Translations under genes and position numbers: made by a program
NCBI GenBank assembly: GCA_903879775.1
Contig: CAIRMY010000089.1
Location: 1 to 10,529, forward strand
DNA: 10,529 bases
Reading direction: 5' to 3'
Origin: an uncultured Bacteroidota bacterium
Lineage (GTDB): Bacteria; Bacteroidota; Bacteroidia; NS11-12g; UBA955
Notes under the pieces: generated by a model
Seen by the model: only the letters and a program-made list of their open reading frames with translations
The model's database searches: none
What the model was told of the DNA's origin: nothing
Shown here: piece by piece, positions 1 through 7,187 of the stretch
How the letters are laid out: every line of letters begins with the position of its first letter
How positions within the stretch are numbered: the stretch's first letter is position 1

Positions 1-186
1 AACCAAATAAGCGAATACGATAGAAGCGAGCAAAATAATTGAAGTTACACGCATTTTAGAAAAACTTGAAATCAACATTCCTTTTTCTTCATTTGAAAGG
101 ACTTTCAATCCTTTTTCTGAAAAAATTCTCGAAATAATGAGGGAAGCCAACATCAAACCAAATCCTAAAATTAGATATACATTCAT
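1..186 (-). CDS. Small membrane protein, partial (5' end only)
   Basis: An open frame on the minus strand starts with ATG at 186 and is still open at position 1, giving the first 62 residues of a protein that continues beyond the left edge. The visible part begins MNVYLILGFGLMLASLI, a hydrophobic helix of about 17 residues. A charged stretch follows (SEKGLKVLSNEEKG, about residues 23-36), then a second hydrophobic helix (TSIILLASIVFAYLV, residues 48-62). It is therefore probably an integral membrane protein with at least two helices. It lies 52 nt downstream of the aldose-epimerase-like gene on the same strand and may be co-transcribed, though a -7-like element sits directly before its start. 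I do not recognise the family. The coherent hydrophobic/charged alternation and fitting position support a real gene. Confidence 0.6.
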   Translation of the reverse strand, partial: MNVYLILGFGLMLASLIISRIFSEKGLKVLSNEEKGMLISSFSKMRVTSIILLASIVFAYLV

Positions 187-191
187 AACTG

Positions 192-199
192 CAAAAATA
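192..199 (-). promoter_or_regulatory. Possible -7 promoter element
   Basis: On the minus strand TATTTTTG matches the Bacteroidota -7 consensus TAnnTTTG and ends 5 nt before the ATG of the partial membrane protein. No TTG is found 17-23 nt upstream, so support is weak, and the transcript leader would be nearly absent. Confidence 0.25.
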
Positions 200-238
200 G
201 ACTATTCAATGTTTAGAATGGGCAGATTTCGTTTAAGA

Positions 239-1099
239 TCAATGAAATTCGATAGAATATGCAAATTTCTTAAATTCGTTTGGGGCAAGAATTTCGATCC
301 CTTCTTTATGGAATAAATTCCCATCTGAGTTTATAGAATCGGCCAATCCGGCCCATGGCTCAATGCAGAAGAAGGGAGCTCCTGGTTTAGACCAAAATCC
401 CCAATAATGAAAATCGGAACTACTCACAGTTACAAGTTTATTTCCTTCCAAATCTGCCAGAGAAACACTGTAAAACGGTGGATTTTTAAACACAATTGCA
501 TCATTTTCAATCAATTGATTATTCAATTTTAGCTCGTTGCTATTTTCTATAACGGGTTCAGATTGTCCATTATACAAACCTTGCTCAATTAAAAAACGCT
601 CAGCGGTGAATGGTTGGTCGAAAATCAACTGATATGAATCAAGAGATTTGTCAATGGCAAAGGCAGGATGCGCACCTATAGAAAAAGGCATTTCAACATT
701 TGAAAGATTGAGCACTTCGTAGTGAATATCTAACGAAGAATCACCCAAAATAAATGAAATTTCCAATTGAAATTCAAACGGATATTGTTCAAAAGTAGTC
801 TCGTTATTTTTTAAAATGAGGGACAAAGAAGTATCGGAAAAATTAACAATTTCAAATTCTAAATTCCGGGCAAATCCATGTTGGAGCATTTTATAAGATT
901 GATTGTTATAGAGGTATTCATCATTCTTTAAACGGCCTACTATAGGAAATAAATTTGGCGCAGTTCTATTCCAATGCATTTGATTTGGCGTCCATAATAT
1001 TTGCTTGTTATCATTGGTATTTTCAATAGAAGTTATTTCTGCTCCGATTTTTGATATACTGACTAAAAAATGGTTGTTTTTTAGATAAATTTTGTTCAT
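239..1099 (-). CDS. Aldose 1-epimerase family protein, LacX type
   Basis: The 286-residue product resembles the LacX branch of the galactose mutarotase superfamily, which interconverts alpha and beta anomers of aldoses or sugar phosphates in the cytoplasm. Family hallmarks are visible in order: GAEITSI near residue 19, APNLFPIVGRLK at 47-58 (substrate-contacting Arg at 56), QHGFARN at 73-79 with H74, GAHPAF at 142-147 with H144, and CIEPWAGL at 245-252 with E247, the expected general base. Length matches the family (about 290). There is no signal peptide. I start it at ATG 1099 (MNKIYLKNNH); a TTG codon three residues upstream is less likely. It is transcribed divergently from the two-component system, and the 53-nt gap holds a palindrome and a -7 match. 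The exact sugar substrate cannot be read from sequence; LacX-type members are often only putative epimerases. Confidence 0.9.
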   Translation of the reverse strand: MNKIYLKNNHFLVSISKIGAEITSIENTNDNKQILWTPNQMHWNRTAPNLFPIVGRLKNDEYLYNNQSYKMLQHGFARNLEFEIVNFSDTSLSLILKNNETTFEQYPFEFQLEISFILGDSSLDIHYEVLNLSNVEMPFSIGAHPAFAIDKSLDSYQLIFDQPFTAERFLIEQGLYNGQSEPVIENSNELKLNNQLIENDAIVFKNPPFYSVSLADLEGNKLVTVSSSDFHYWGFWSKPGAPFFCIEPWAGLADSINSDGNLFHKEGIEILAPNEFKKFAYSIEFH

Positions 1100-1130
1100 T
1101 TTGCACAAATTAAGAATTCCCGAAGAATTC

Positions 1131-1147
1131 TACAAATTTAATTTGTA
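1131..1147. repeat. Palindrome in a divergent intergenic region
   Basis: TACAAAT-TTA-ATTTGTA is a perfect inverted repeat with 7-bp arms and a 3-nt spacer, 6 nt before the GTG start of the response regulator. It covers the -7 match for the divergent epimerase gene, so a bound dimer could affect transcription there. Such AT-rich palindromes also arise by chance, so a regulatory role is inference. Confidence 0.35.
1133..1140 (-). promoter_or_regulatory. Possible -7 element for the epimerase gene
   Basis: The minus strand reads TAAATTTG, a full match to TAnnTTTG, 33 nt before ATG 1099, leaving a reasonable leader of about 28 nt. No -33 TTG lies at the usual spacing. It lies inside the palindrome at 1131-1147. 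Confidence 0.35.
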
Positions 1148-1152
1148 AATAA

Positions 1153-1869
1153 GTGTTAAATCCATCTAAACAATTTAAAGCATTGGTTATCGACGACGAA
1201 ATGTCTGGAAGAACCATGATTGAATTTTATATAAAAGAATATTTGTCTGAGATCATAGATGAAGTTCAATCTGTCGATAGCATCAATGCAGCCATCAATA
1301 CATTGTTAAACTTTCAACCCGATATCATTTTTTGTGATTATGAATTAAGGGGCGAAGATGGATTAGTGATCACTAAGTTAGTTCCTAAACATATTCCGAT
1401 TGTTGTGATCACTGCACATTCGCAGTATGCAATTAAAGCCCTTAGAGCGAGTGTTTTCGATTATATCCTAAAACCAATTGAAGAAAGTGAGTTCTTGAAA
1501 TTTAAAATCAGATTGTTAGAAAAATTTAAAGACGAAGTTACTCTACCAGCTGAAACTTCAATGATTGATGAATCATTGGTTATTAAGGAAAGTGGTGAAA
1601 ATATAATTATCAAATATTCAGACATCATTGTAGTGGAAGCCAGCGGGGCTTATGCAAAAATAGTTACCCAAAATAGGGTTTATTTATTATCTAAAACATT
1701 AAAAACTTTAGAATTATCTTTGCCGAAAGATTTTATTCGAGCTCATAGGTCATTTTTGGTTCCTAAATGGCAAATTAACAGCTTCAATAGTACCCAAATA
1801 TGTTTGAAAAATGGAAAATCAATCAGCCTTTCAAAAACAGGAAGAAAGCTGTTGTTGGATTCATTGTAA
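1153..1869 (+). CDS. LytTR-type response regulator
   Basis: The 238-residue protein has the AlgR/AgrA/LytR two-domain layout. The receiver domain (about residues 8-125) shows the acidic pair D14-D15 in LVIDDE, the phospho-acceptor D62 in IIFCDYEL, the switch threonine T88 in VITAHS and the conserved K107 in YILKP. The C-terminal LytTR DNA-binding domain (about 143-236) shows the typical DIIVVEASGAYAKI strand and FIRAHRSFLV (194-203), followed by the NGKSISLSKTGRK end strand. It should bind DNA as a transcription factor after phosphorylation by the kinase encoded next. The start is GTG 1153: an in-frame stop precedes it at 1150-1152 and the next ATG would remove the D14-D15 pair. The last 70 nt of the gene also encode the start of the kinase in another frame, implying translational coupling. 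The target genes are unknown. Confidence 0.93.
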   Translation: MLNPSKQFKALVIDDEMSGRTMIEFYIKEYLSEIIDEVQSVDSINAAINTLLNFQPDIIFCDYELRGEDGLVITKLVPKHIPIVVITAHSQYAIKALRASVFDYILKPIEESEFLKFKIRLLEKFKDEVTLPAETSMIDESLVIKESGENIIIKYSDIIVVEASGAYAKIVTQNRVYLLSKTLKTLELSLPKDFIRAHRSFLVPKWQINSFNSTQICLKNGKSISLSKTGRKLLLDSL

Positions 1870-4694
1870 TTATACTTTTCCAAAGCGTATTTGCTCAACG
1901 CGATTATGGATTAGAACTGGCATTTAAAGATGGACTTCCATCGAATGTAACAAGGAAAACACACATTGATCCAGAAGGAACCATTTGGGTTGGAACGGAT
2001 GCTGGATTAGGGCTTTTCCCAAATTTCAATCGCAGTAAAGTTTCGATTACAAAACAAGTTGGCTTTAGTCAAGTTTGGGATATTCACCAACAGAACGATT
2101 TAATTTACTTTGCAACCTACGATTCTGGTCTATATGTATTTAATTATATAAATGGCAAATTATTAAAACGATATACTTTCAGAGAAATTCCAAAAATAAG
2201 AAAATTCAAAACCATTGAGAATGAAACATTCATTGTTTCTAATACAGGTTTTTTTAAAATTTCCGGAATTGAAATTATAAAAATATTGGGTAGACATCCT
2301 TTTGCAAGAGACACGAATTCATTTGGTATGGATATATTCAAATGGAAGAATAAATTGCATGTCTCATATTTTAGAGATGAAAAACTTTTAGAATTAGACC
2401 AAAACAAATGGGTCATATGCAATGATGAATTGGGACAAAAAATTCAAGTTGGGCCTCAAAAATTCAAAACAGTCATGTGTAGTTACTACTTTAATGGCAA
2501 GTTAATATGTAGCACTGGAGATAGTAAGTTTTTCACAATTGACGAAAATAACCAAATTAAACATTATAATTTTACCGATAAAATTGGGAGTAATTATGTA
2601 ATCTGGGACATTAAACAAAGCGAAAATCACATTTATTTTGCCGTAGGCAACACTGAAAATTTTGAAAAAGGACTTTTGTTTGAATTCATTGAAAATGAAA
2701 TCCCAAAAGAAGTTTCAATGCTCGACAAACATTATTTTTTGTGGTCAATTACCGTTGATCCAAGAAAAAGAGGCCTTTGGGCTAATACAATTAATCACGG
2801 AGTTTTCTTTTATCCGAATTATGACAATCATTTATCAATACCAAAGAACTTTCAAGAATATTTTGAAACTAAAAATTATGATTTTGGCTGGGATAACAAC
2901 GACCTATTTTTCAAGCTAAAAAATCAAACCAATTGGAATTACTTTAGTCACACCAACAACATTAGAAATGTACTGGAGTATCATGGGAAAGTAATTATTT
3001 TTTCTGAGGATGGCGTATATCTCATGACAGATATTAAAACAAAAACCACCATTAAAATTTTTTCACGCACCTTTCAAAATGTTTTTATTCAAAATGATAT
3101 TTTATATGCGGTAAATTATTTCGGCCCAATTTGGTCGTATTCACTCAGTCAAAATAAAGTCATTAATCACCTATCTCAAAAGATAAAGAATTTCAATTCT
3201 ATCGTTTCAAACGAACATCACACCATACTGCATAACGACAATCATGGTTATTTCATGCTCATTCATGATAGTTTAATTCCTTTGTCATTAAACTTGCCGA
3301 TTGCCCAAAGCAATTATACATTTTATGTATCTGGTAAATTAATTTTTATCCAATCAGTGAATGACCTTTTTTGTTGCGAAATAGATGAAATTCAACATAA
3401 AATCAATTCGAAATGTAAAATAAACCTTAAACAATTGTTCCCATTTTTCAATATAGAATGGATAAAAGGCACAAATCAGGGTTTATGGTTAGGGAATAGC
3501 AAATTTGCATTGCAAACGGCTGTAAATATCAATTCATCTAGGTTCACAATTTTACGCCAATTTTATTTAGGAAACGCGAATGAAATAAGCAATGTTTACA
3601 TATCAAATCATCATATATCCATTATTCGCAATCATTTCATTCAAAAAATACCAATCAACACAATTTCCCAAAATTTATCGAAATTCAAAATTAATTACCT
3701 CTCTAAAAGTAGTCAATCTAGCTTTACATTTCCATTCATTAGTCAAGGTCAAAACTTCAACATTGGCATTGAGTCTCCTGATTATCTTCAACATAAAAAT
3801 TGTATTTATGAAATTAATTTAGCGACAGCAAATCATTTCATATTCCAAAAATTTTATACCAGCGATAATGGAATATGGTTAAATGATTTATCTAGAGATC
3901 TTTATCAAATTAAGATTAGCTGCTTAAATACGGTCAATAGTTTCCCATTGTTGGTGAATAATTCTTTGGTTAAACGATTAGAGTTTTGGATTTATATTTT
4001 TGCAACGATGAGTATTTTGTTTTACATACTTTACAATCAACAGCGCAGAAGTTATGAATTGCAAGAAAAAAATCTAAGTTTAGAATTGAGCACTTTAAAA
4101 TCAAATTTTAACCCTCACTTTATATTCAATATGATGAATTTTGTTCAAGCTATGATTGTAAAATCAGACCAAAAGAAAGCCCTCAAAGCCACCAGTGAAT
4201 TGGCTCATTTGAATCGCTTGTTCCTTGAAACCTCAAATCAAGAAATCATCAATCTTAAACAAGAACTTAATTTAGCTCGCAAGTACATTAATTTAGAAAA
4301 ATTGCGATTTGAGGAAGACAAAACATTTGAATTTCTTATTTCTATAGAAAAAACCATTGTTCCTAAAGAATGGTTTTTACCGCCTTTGCTTATGCAGCCA
4401 CTTTTGGAAAACGCTGTGAAACATGGCGTTTTGTTACTAGAAAAAGCACCAGGTAAAATCAAAATCATTATTTTACAAATTGCTCCAAATGAAATTGATA
4501 TCATTGTTCAAAACATTGGTTTGCCTAAAAATTTTAAGCGAATTGGAGGGACAGGGCTTGGTCAAAAACTTGTTGCTGAAAGAATCCAATTATACAATCG
4601 GAAGTTTGCAAATAAATACTTTGCAACATTTAGTTCGAATTTTGATGGAGATTTATACAATAGCCACATCACGATACTTAAAAAAATGAATTAA
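1800..4694 (+). CDS. Membrane histidine kinase, beta-propeller sensor, LytS type
   Basis: This 964-residue sensor kinase should partner the LytTR regulator encoded immediately upstream. Residues 1-33 form a signal peptide (basic NRKKAVVG, hydrophobic core, VFAQ). Residues 34-720 are an extracytoplasmic beta-propeller of the two-component-regulator type, with blade signatures DPEGTIWVGTDAGLGLF near 57-73 and DPRKRGLWANTINHGVFF near 320-337, and weaker blades to DNGIWLND near 689. A single membrane helix lies at about 729-745. The cytoplasmic part has the His_kinase (PF06580-like) signature SNFNPHFIFNMMN with phospho-acceptor H773, an N-box LLENAVKHG with N871, and a G-box GGTGLG at 916-921. 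The usual D-box aspartate is Asn (VQNIG, N905), which I believe is common in this class. No Ig-like Y_Y_Y domain is evident between propeller and helix. ATG 1800 is the only standard start that keeps the signal peptide. The stop overlaps the convergent gene by 4 nt. Confidence 0.93.
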   Translation: MFEKWKINQPFKNRKKAVVGFIVIILFQSVFAQRDYGLELAFKDGLPSNVTRKTHIDPEGTIWVGTDAGLGLFPNFNRSKVSITKQVGFSQVWDIHQQNDLIYFATYDSGLYVFNYINGKLLKRYTFREIPKIRKFKTIENETFIVSNTGFFKISGIEIIKILGRHPFARDTNSFGMDIFKWKNKLHVSYFRDEKLLELDQNKWVICNDELGQKIQVGPQKFKTVMCSYYFNGKLICSTGDSKFFTIDENNQIKHYNFTDKIGSNYVIWDIKQSENHIYFAVGNTENFEKGLLFEFIENEIPKEVSMLDKHYFLWSITVDPRKRGLWANTINHGVFFYPNYDNHLSIPKNFQEYFETKNYDFGWDNNDLFFKLKNQTNWNYFSHTNNIRNVLEYHGKVIIFSEDGVYLMTDIKTKTTIKIFSRTFQNVFIQNDILYAVNYFGPIWSYSLSQNKVINHLSQKIKNFNSIVSNEHHTILHNDNHGYFMLIHDSLIPLSLNLPIAQSNYTFYVSGKLIFIQSVNDLFCCEIDEIQHKINSKCKINLKQLFPFFNIEWIKGTNQGLWLGNSKFALQTAVNINSSRFTILRQFYLGNANEISNVYISNHHISIIRNHFIQKIPINTISQNLSKFKINYLSKSSQSSFTFPFISQGQNFNIGIESPDYLQHKNCIYEINLATANHFIFQKFYTSDNGIWLNDLSRDLYQIKISCLNTVNSFPLLVNNSLVKRLEFWIYIFATMSILFYILYNQQRRSYELQEKNLSLELSTLKSNFNPHFIFNMMNFVQAMIVKSDQKKALKATSELAHLNRLFLETSNQEIINLKQELNLARKYINLEKLRFEEDKTFEFLISIEKTIVPKEWFLPPLLMQPLLENAVKHGVLLLEKAPGKIKIIILQIAPNEIDIIVQNIGLPKNFKRIGGTGLGQKLVAERIQLYNRKFANKYFATFSSNFDGDLYNSHITILKKMN

Positions 4695-5980
4695 TTCAGA
4701 TTTGAATGAATCAAATAAACAAACTCTTTTTTGTTTGTATTTTCAATCTTTTCGACCAATGAGGGATGTTTTTCATTCACATCAAAAATAATTTGGCTTC
4801 TGCTGATCTTGCGCACGTTATCAGGGAAATGTGAAATTCTAAGTATCATATCTATTTCCTTTTCAGAAAATTCTCCATTTCCAATCGATAAAAGAGTATG
4901 CATCACTGAATCATGATTGTCCAACCCGTCATGATGTTCATACTTGGAATGATTGAACTTTTTATAACTCCTGAAAAAAAGAACCAAAAATATTAAACTG
5001 ACAAGAAATAAGATTGCTATGGCAATTTGATAAATTAAGATTACTTTTTCCGTTGATATAACCTTCGATTCTTCCCAATCTTTTATTTGGTTTTCGGGCA
5101 AACAAAATAACTTTATATAATTTTCGATATCGAGCTTTTCAATCGTGTAATCTGGATTGACCGTAATTAATTCCTTCCCAACTACAAATCGATAAATTGA
5201 GTCTTGGGAATTTATTTTTTGGGTGTTGTTTGGCGCAAAAAAAGCCGGCCCAGAGGTGTTTTTATAATATATACCTTTTGATTTATCAAGAATACAATCA
5301 AAACTATTGGGACCTCCCCAAATTACAAAATTAGATTGTTGGTGGTTGTAAGAGGCAGAAGATGTTTTTTCAATAAATTGAACTTCAGTATTTTGATATT
5401 CCTTGCATTTGAAATCTCTTAAATTAATAATAAATGAACGAATTGTGGTTTGCTTGTTGGTATTCACAGCATGGTGTTCATAGGTCCCATATATATAAAT
5501 TGAATCGCCCAATAATGAAGAATGTAACGGTTGAAAACGATTCAAATCTAAATTTTGAATCATCACAAGTTCCCACTCTTTCGAAATCTTATCAAACTTA
5601 ATCAACTTTGCATGACTCGTCCAAAATCCGTAACCCCCAAAAGCATAAATTTCTCCGTTAAACTGAAACAATATTCGCTTGAAATTATGGCCATGAAAAT
5701 TAGAGTGGTCTTGCCTAATAAAAGTATTTCGCCTAGCGTTATAAGAATATAAATAGTGGGTGCCATCTGGATTTAAAAATAAAGAATCACCAGAAATTAG
5801 ATAATCTCCTTCCCCAATTACAGAACTTGTTTTGGTTGTAATTTCATGATTGGCCTTGGCCAATACTTTTGCGAGAATCAATGGATCAATTTGATTTTTT
5901 GGCATTTGTCCATAAATGTTTACTGCTACAGAATAAAGCTGAAGACAAATGAACAATTTAAAAAAAGACCTTTTCACCAT
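4691..5980 (-). CDS. Kelch-like exported domain, one membrane helix, cytoplasmic domain
   Basis: I start this 429-residue protein at ATG 5980, which gives a clean signal peptide (MVKRSFFKLFICLQLYSVAV, cut near NIYG-Q25). Starting at the upstream ATGs would place 17 extra residues before it and start the frame upstream of the promoter -7 box. Residues about 60-300 look like a small beta-propeller: GEIYAFGGYGFWTSHAKLIKFD (109-130, in pieces) is kelch-like, with similar strands at DSIYIYGTYEHH (159-170) and NFVIWGGPNSFDCI (217-230). A membrane helix spans 313-336. The C-terminal domain (about 358-426) includes FSEKEIDMILRI, RKISRSQIIFDVNE and NKKEFVYLIHS. I recall similar tails on Bacteroidota kelch/membrane proteins; the order of helices then an ionic hairpin-like end suggests a small winged-helix fold, but this is inference. 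It is probably a sensor or signalling protein. No enzymatic motif is seen. Confidence 0.75.
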   Translation of the reverse strand: MVKRSFFKLFICLQLYSVAVNIYGQMPKNQIDPLILAKVLAKANHEITTKTSSVIGEGDYLISGDSLFLNPDGTHYLYSYNARRNTFIRQDHSNFHGHNFKRILFQFNGEIYAFGGYGFWTSHAKLIKFDKISKEWELVMIQNLDLNRFQPLHSSLLGDSIYIYGTYEHHAVNTNKQTTIRSFIINLRDFKCKEYQNTEVQFIEKTSSASYNHQQSNFVIWGGPNSFDCILDKSKGIYYKNTSGPAFFAPNNTQKINSQDSIYRFVVGKELITVNPDYTIEKLDIENYIKLFCLPENQIKDWEESKVISTEKVILIYQIAIAILFLVSLIFLVLFFRSYKKFNHSKYEHHDGLDNHDSVMHTLLSIGNGEFSEKEIDMILRISHFPDNVRKISRSQIIFDVNEKHPSLVEKIENTNKKEFVYLIHSNLN

Positions 5981-5991
5981 TTTGACAATAA

Positions 5992-6025
5992 CAAATGTAA
6001 TCATGTTTAACATTGTTTGTGCAAA
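5992..6025 (-). promoter_or_regulatory. Promoter for the kelch-like membrane protein gene
   Basis: On the minus strand TTTG (6025-6022), 22 nt, then TACATTTG (5999-5992) matches the Bacteroidota pattern TTG-N17-23-TAnnTTTG. The -7 box ends 11 nt before ATG 5980, implying a very short leader and supporting the choice of 5980 over the upstream ATG codons, which would lie in or before the promoter. Confidence 0.55.
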
Positions 6026-6028
6026 CAA
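6013..6028. repeat. Palindrome over the -33 region (operator-like)
   Basis: TTGTTTG-TG-CAAACAA is a perfect inverted repeat with 7-bp arms and a 2-nt spacer in the 137-nt gap between the divergent kelch-like gene and surE. One arm contains the -33 TTTG of the kelch-like gene promoter, the position expected of a repressor or activator site. No protein that binds it can be named. Confidence 0.4.
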
Positions 6029-6101
6029 CAATAAACGTTTGTCACTTTTATGTGATTTTTTGCAAATATTGATGTATCACAAAAACTAACAATCTATTTC
6101 G

Positions 6102-6109
6102 TAAATTTG
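6102..6109 (+). promoter_or_regulatory. Possible -7 element of the surE-lpxB operon
   Basis: TAAATTTG fully matches TAnnTTTG and ends 8 nt before the surE ATG. There is no TTG at 17-23 nt upstream, so the -33 half is missing or degenerate. The leader would be only a few nucleotides. Confidence 0.4.
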
Positions 6110-6117
6110 TATTTCTC

Positions 6118-6900
6118 ATGTCACATCACAAACCACTCATTTTAATTTCCAACGACGATGGAATTACTGCCCCAGGAATTCAAGCACTCATCGATGTTAT
6201 GAAAGAAATTGGAGAAGTCATTGTTGTTGCCCCCGATAAGCCTCAAAGCGCTATGGGACATGCAATTACAATTAATCACCCAATTCGATTAACCGAAGTT
6301 CATTTATACGAAGGCGTCAAATCGTATCAATGTACAGGAACTCCAGTCGATTGTGTAAAAATTGCAATTGATAAAATCCTACACAAAAAACCCGATTTAA
6401 TGGTTTCAGGAATCAATCATGGCAGCAATTCTTCTATCAATGTAATTTACTCTGGCACCATGTCGGCTGCTGTTGAAGCATCTATTGATGGTATGAAATC
6501 GATTGGATTTTCATTGTGTGATTATTCATGGGACGCCGATTTTGAATCAATCAAACCTTTCATCAAAAAAATTGCTATAGAAACGCTCAAAAATGGTTTG
6601 CCTTATGGCACTTTACTCAATGTAAACATTCCTGTTCCCGAAGATAAATTGATCAAAGGCATTAAAGTTTGCCGACAAGCCCAAGCAAAATGGAAAGAAG
6701 ATTTTGACCGTCGTAAAGACCCTTTTGGAAGAGATTATTTTTGGATGACAGGCGAATTTGTAAACTTAGATAAAGGTGAAGACACCGACCAATGGGCTTT
6801 AGAAAATGGCTTTATTTCAATAGTGCCTACCATGTTTGACCTTACTGATCACCAAAGAATTGGATCTATTAATCAATGGAATTTAAATGAAACAACTTAA
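6118..6900 (+). CDS. surE: 5'/3'-nucleotidase SurE
   Basis: The 260-residue product is a SurE-family metal-dependent phosphatase that removes phosphate from nucleoside 5'- and 3'-monophosphates in the cytoplasm. The family signature is clear: ILISNDDGITAPGIQAL with metal ligands D13 and D14, APDKPQSAMGHAIT with ligand S44, the CTGTPVDCVK motif near 72-81, and VSGINHGSN with ligand N100, followed by VIYSGTMSAAVEA. The length is normal for the family. ATG 6118 directly precedes the conserved N-terminus and follows a -7-like element. The 3' end overlaps the next gene by 14 nt, so it is the first gene of an operon with a small membrane protein and lpxB. Nothing in the sequence looks damaged. Confidence 0.97.
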   Translation: MSHHKPLILISNDDGITAPGIQALIDVMKEIGEVIVVAPDKPQSAMGHAITINHPIRLTEVHLYEGVKSYQCTGTPVDCVKIAIDKILHKKPDLMVSGINHGSNSSINVIYSGTMSAAVEASIDGMKSIGFSLCDYSWDADFESIKPFIKKIAIETLKNGLPYGTLLNVNIPVPEDKLIKGIKVCRQAQAKWKEDFDRRKDPFGRDYFWMTGEFVNLDKGEDTDQWALENGFISIVPTMFDLTDHQRIGSINQWNLNETT

Positions 6901-7186
6901 TTTAAAACAAATGCTATTAGGGTTTATTGCGGGTTTCGTAATCCCTTTTACCCTTGGAACCCTTATTGCAATGTCAATGGGCATACATGCCGAGACTTTT
7001 GTGAAAAGCATTATCAATTTACGACACGTGTACAACACACCATTTCAAGTGGGTGTAGCTGGAAATATTGGGCTTTTCTTTTATATGATGAAGTTCGATA
7101 AAATGATATTCTTCAACCGAGGAATGCTCATTTCAACCATGCTACTTGCAATTTTAGCCATGGTGATTGAGCTACAAGCGTTTTAA
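6887..7186 (+). CDS. Small three-helix membrane protein between surE and lpxB
   Basis: This 99-residue protein has three predicted membrane helices: about 9-31 (MLLGFIAGFVIPFTLGTLIA), 52-68 (PFQVGVAGNIGLFFYMM) and 78-95 (NRGMLISTMLLAILAMVIE). Short polar loops separate them, with MGIHAETFVKSIINLRHVYN between the first two and KFDKMIFF before the third. ATG 6887 lies inside the surE coding region, a 14-nt overlap, and its stop is 1 nt before the lpxB ATG. It is therefore almost certainly translated from the same mRNA. I do not recognise a named family; its place suggests an inner-membrane role linked to the envelope, but that is inference from context only. Confidence 0.85.
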   Translation: MKQLNLKQMLLGFIAGFVIPFTLGTLIAMSMGIHAETFVKSIINLRHVYNTPFQVGVAGNIGLFFYMMKFDKMIFFNRGMLISTMLLAILAMVIELQAF

Positions 7187-7187
7187 C

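Noticed and set aside
1099..1108. Earlier TTG start at 1108 for the epimerase-like gene
   Set aside because: It adds only MCK before a good ATG; the family N-terminus starts at MNKIYLKN.
5981..6031. Upstream ATG starts for the kelch-like protein
   Set aside because: They lie in or upstream of the promoter match and would place 17 residues ahead of a clean signal peptide.
6051..6081. TGTGAT...ATCACA, resembling a CRP site
   Set aside because: The half sites are 19 nt apart rather than 4-6, too far for a CRP dimer, and the stem is only 6 bp.
7167..7187. TTG start at 7167 for lpxB
   Set aside because: It would add seven residues that overlap the preceding gene; ATG 7188 puts the conserved FFVAGEASGD motif at its usual position.
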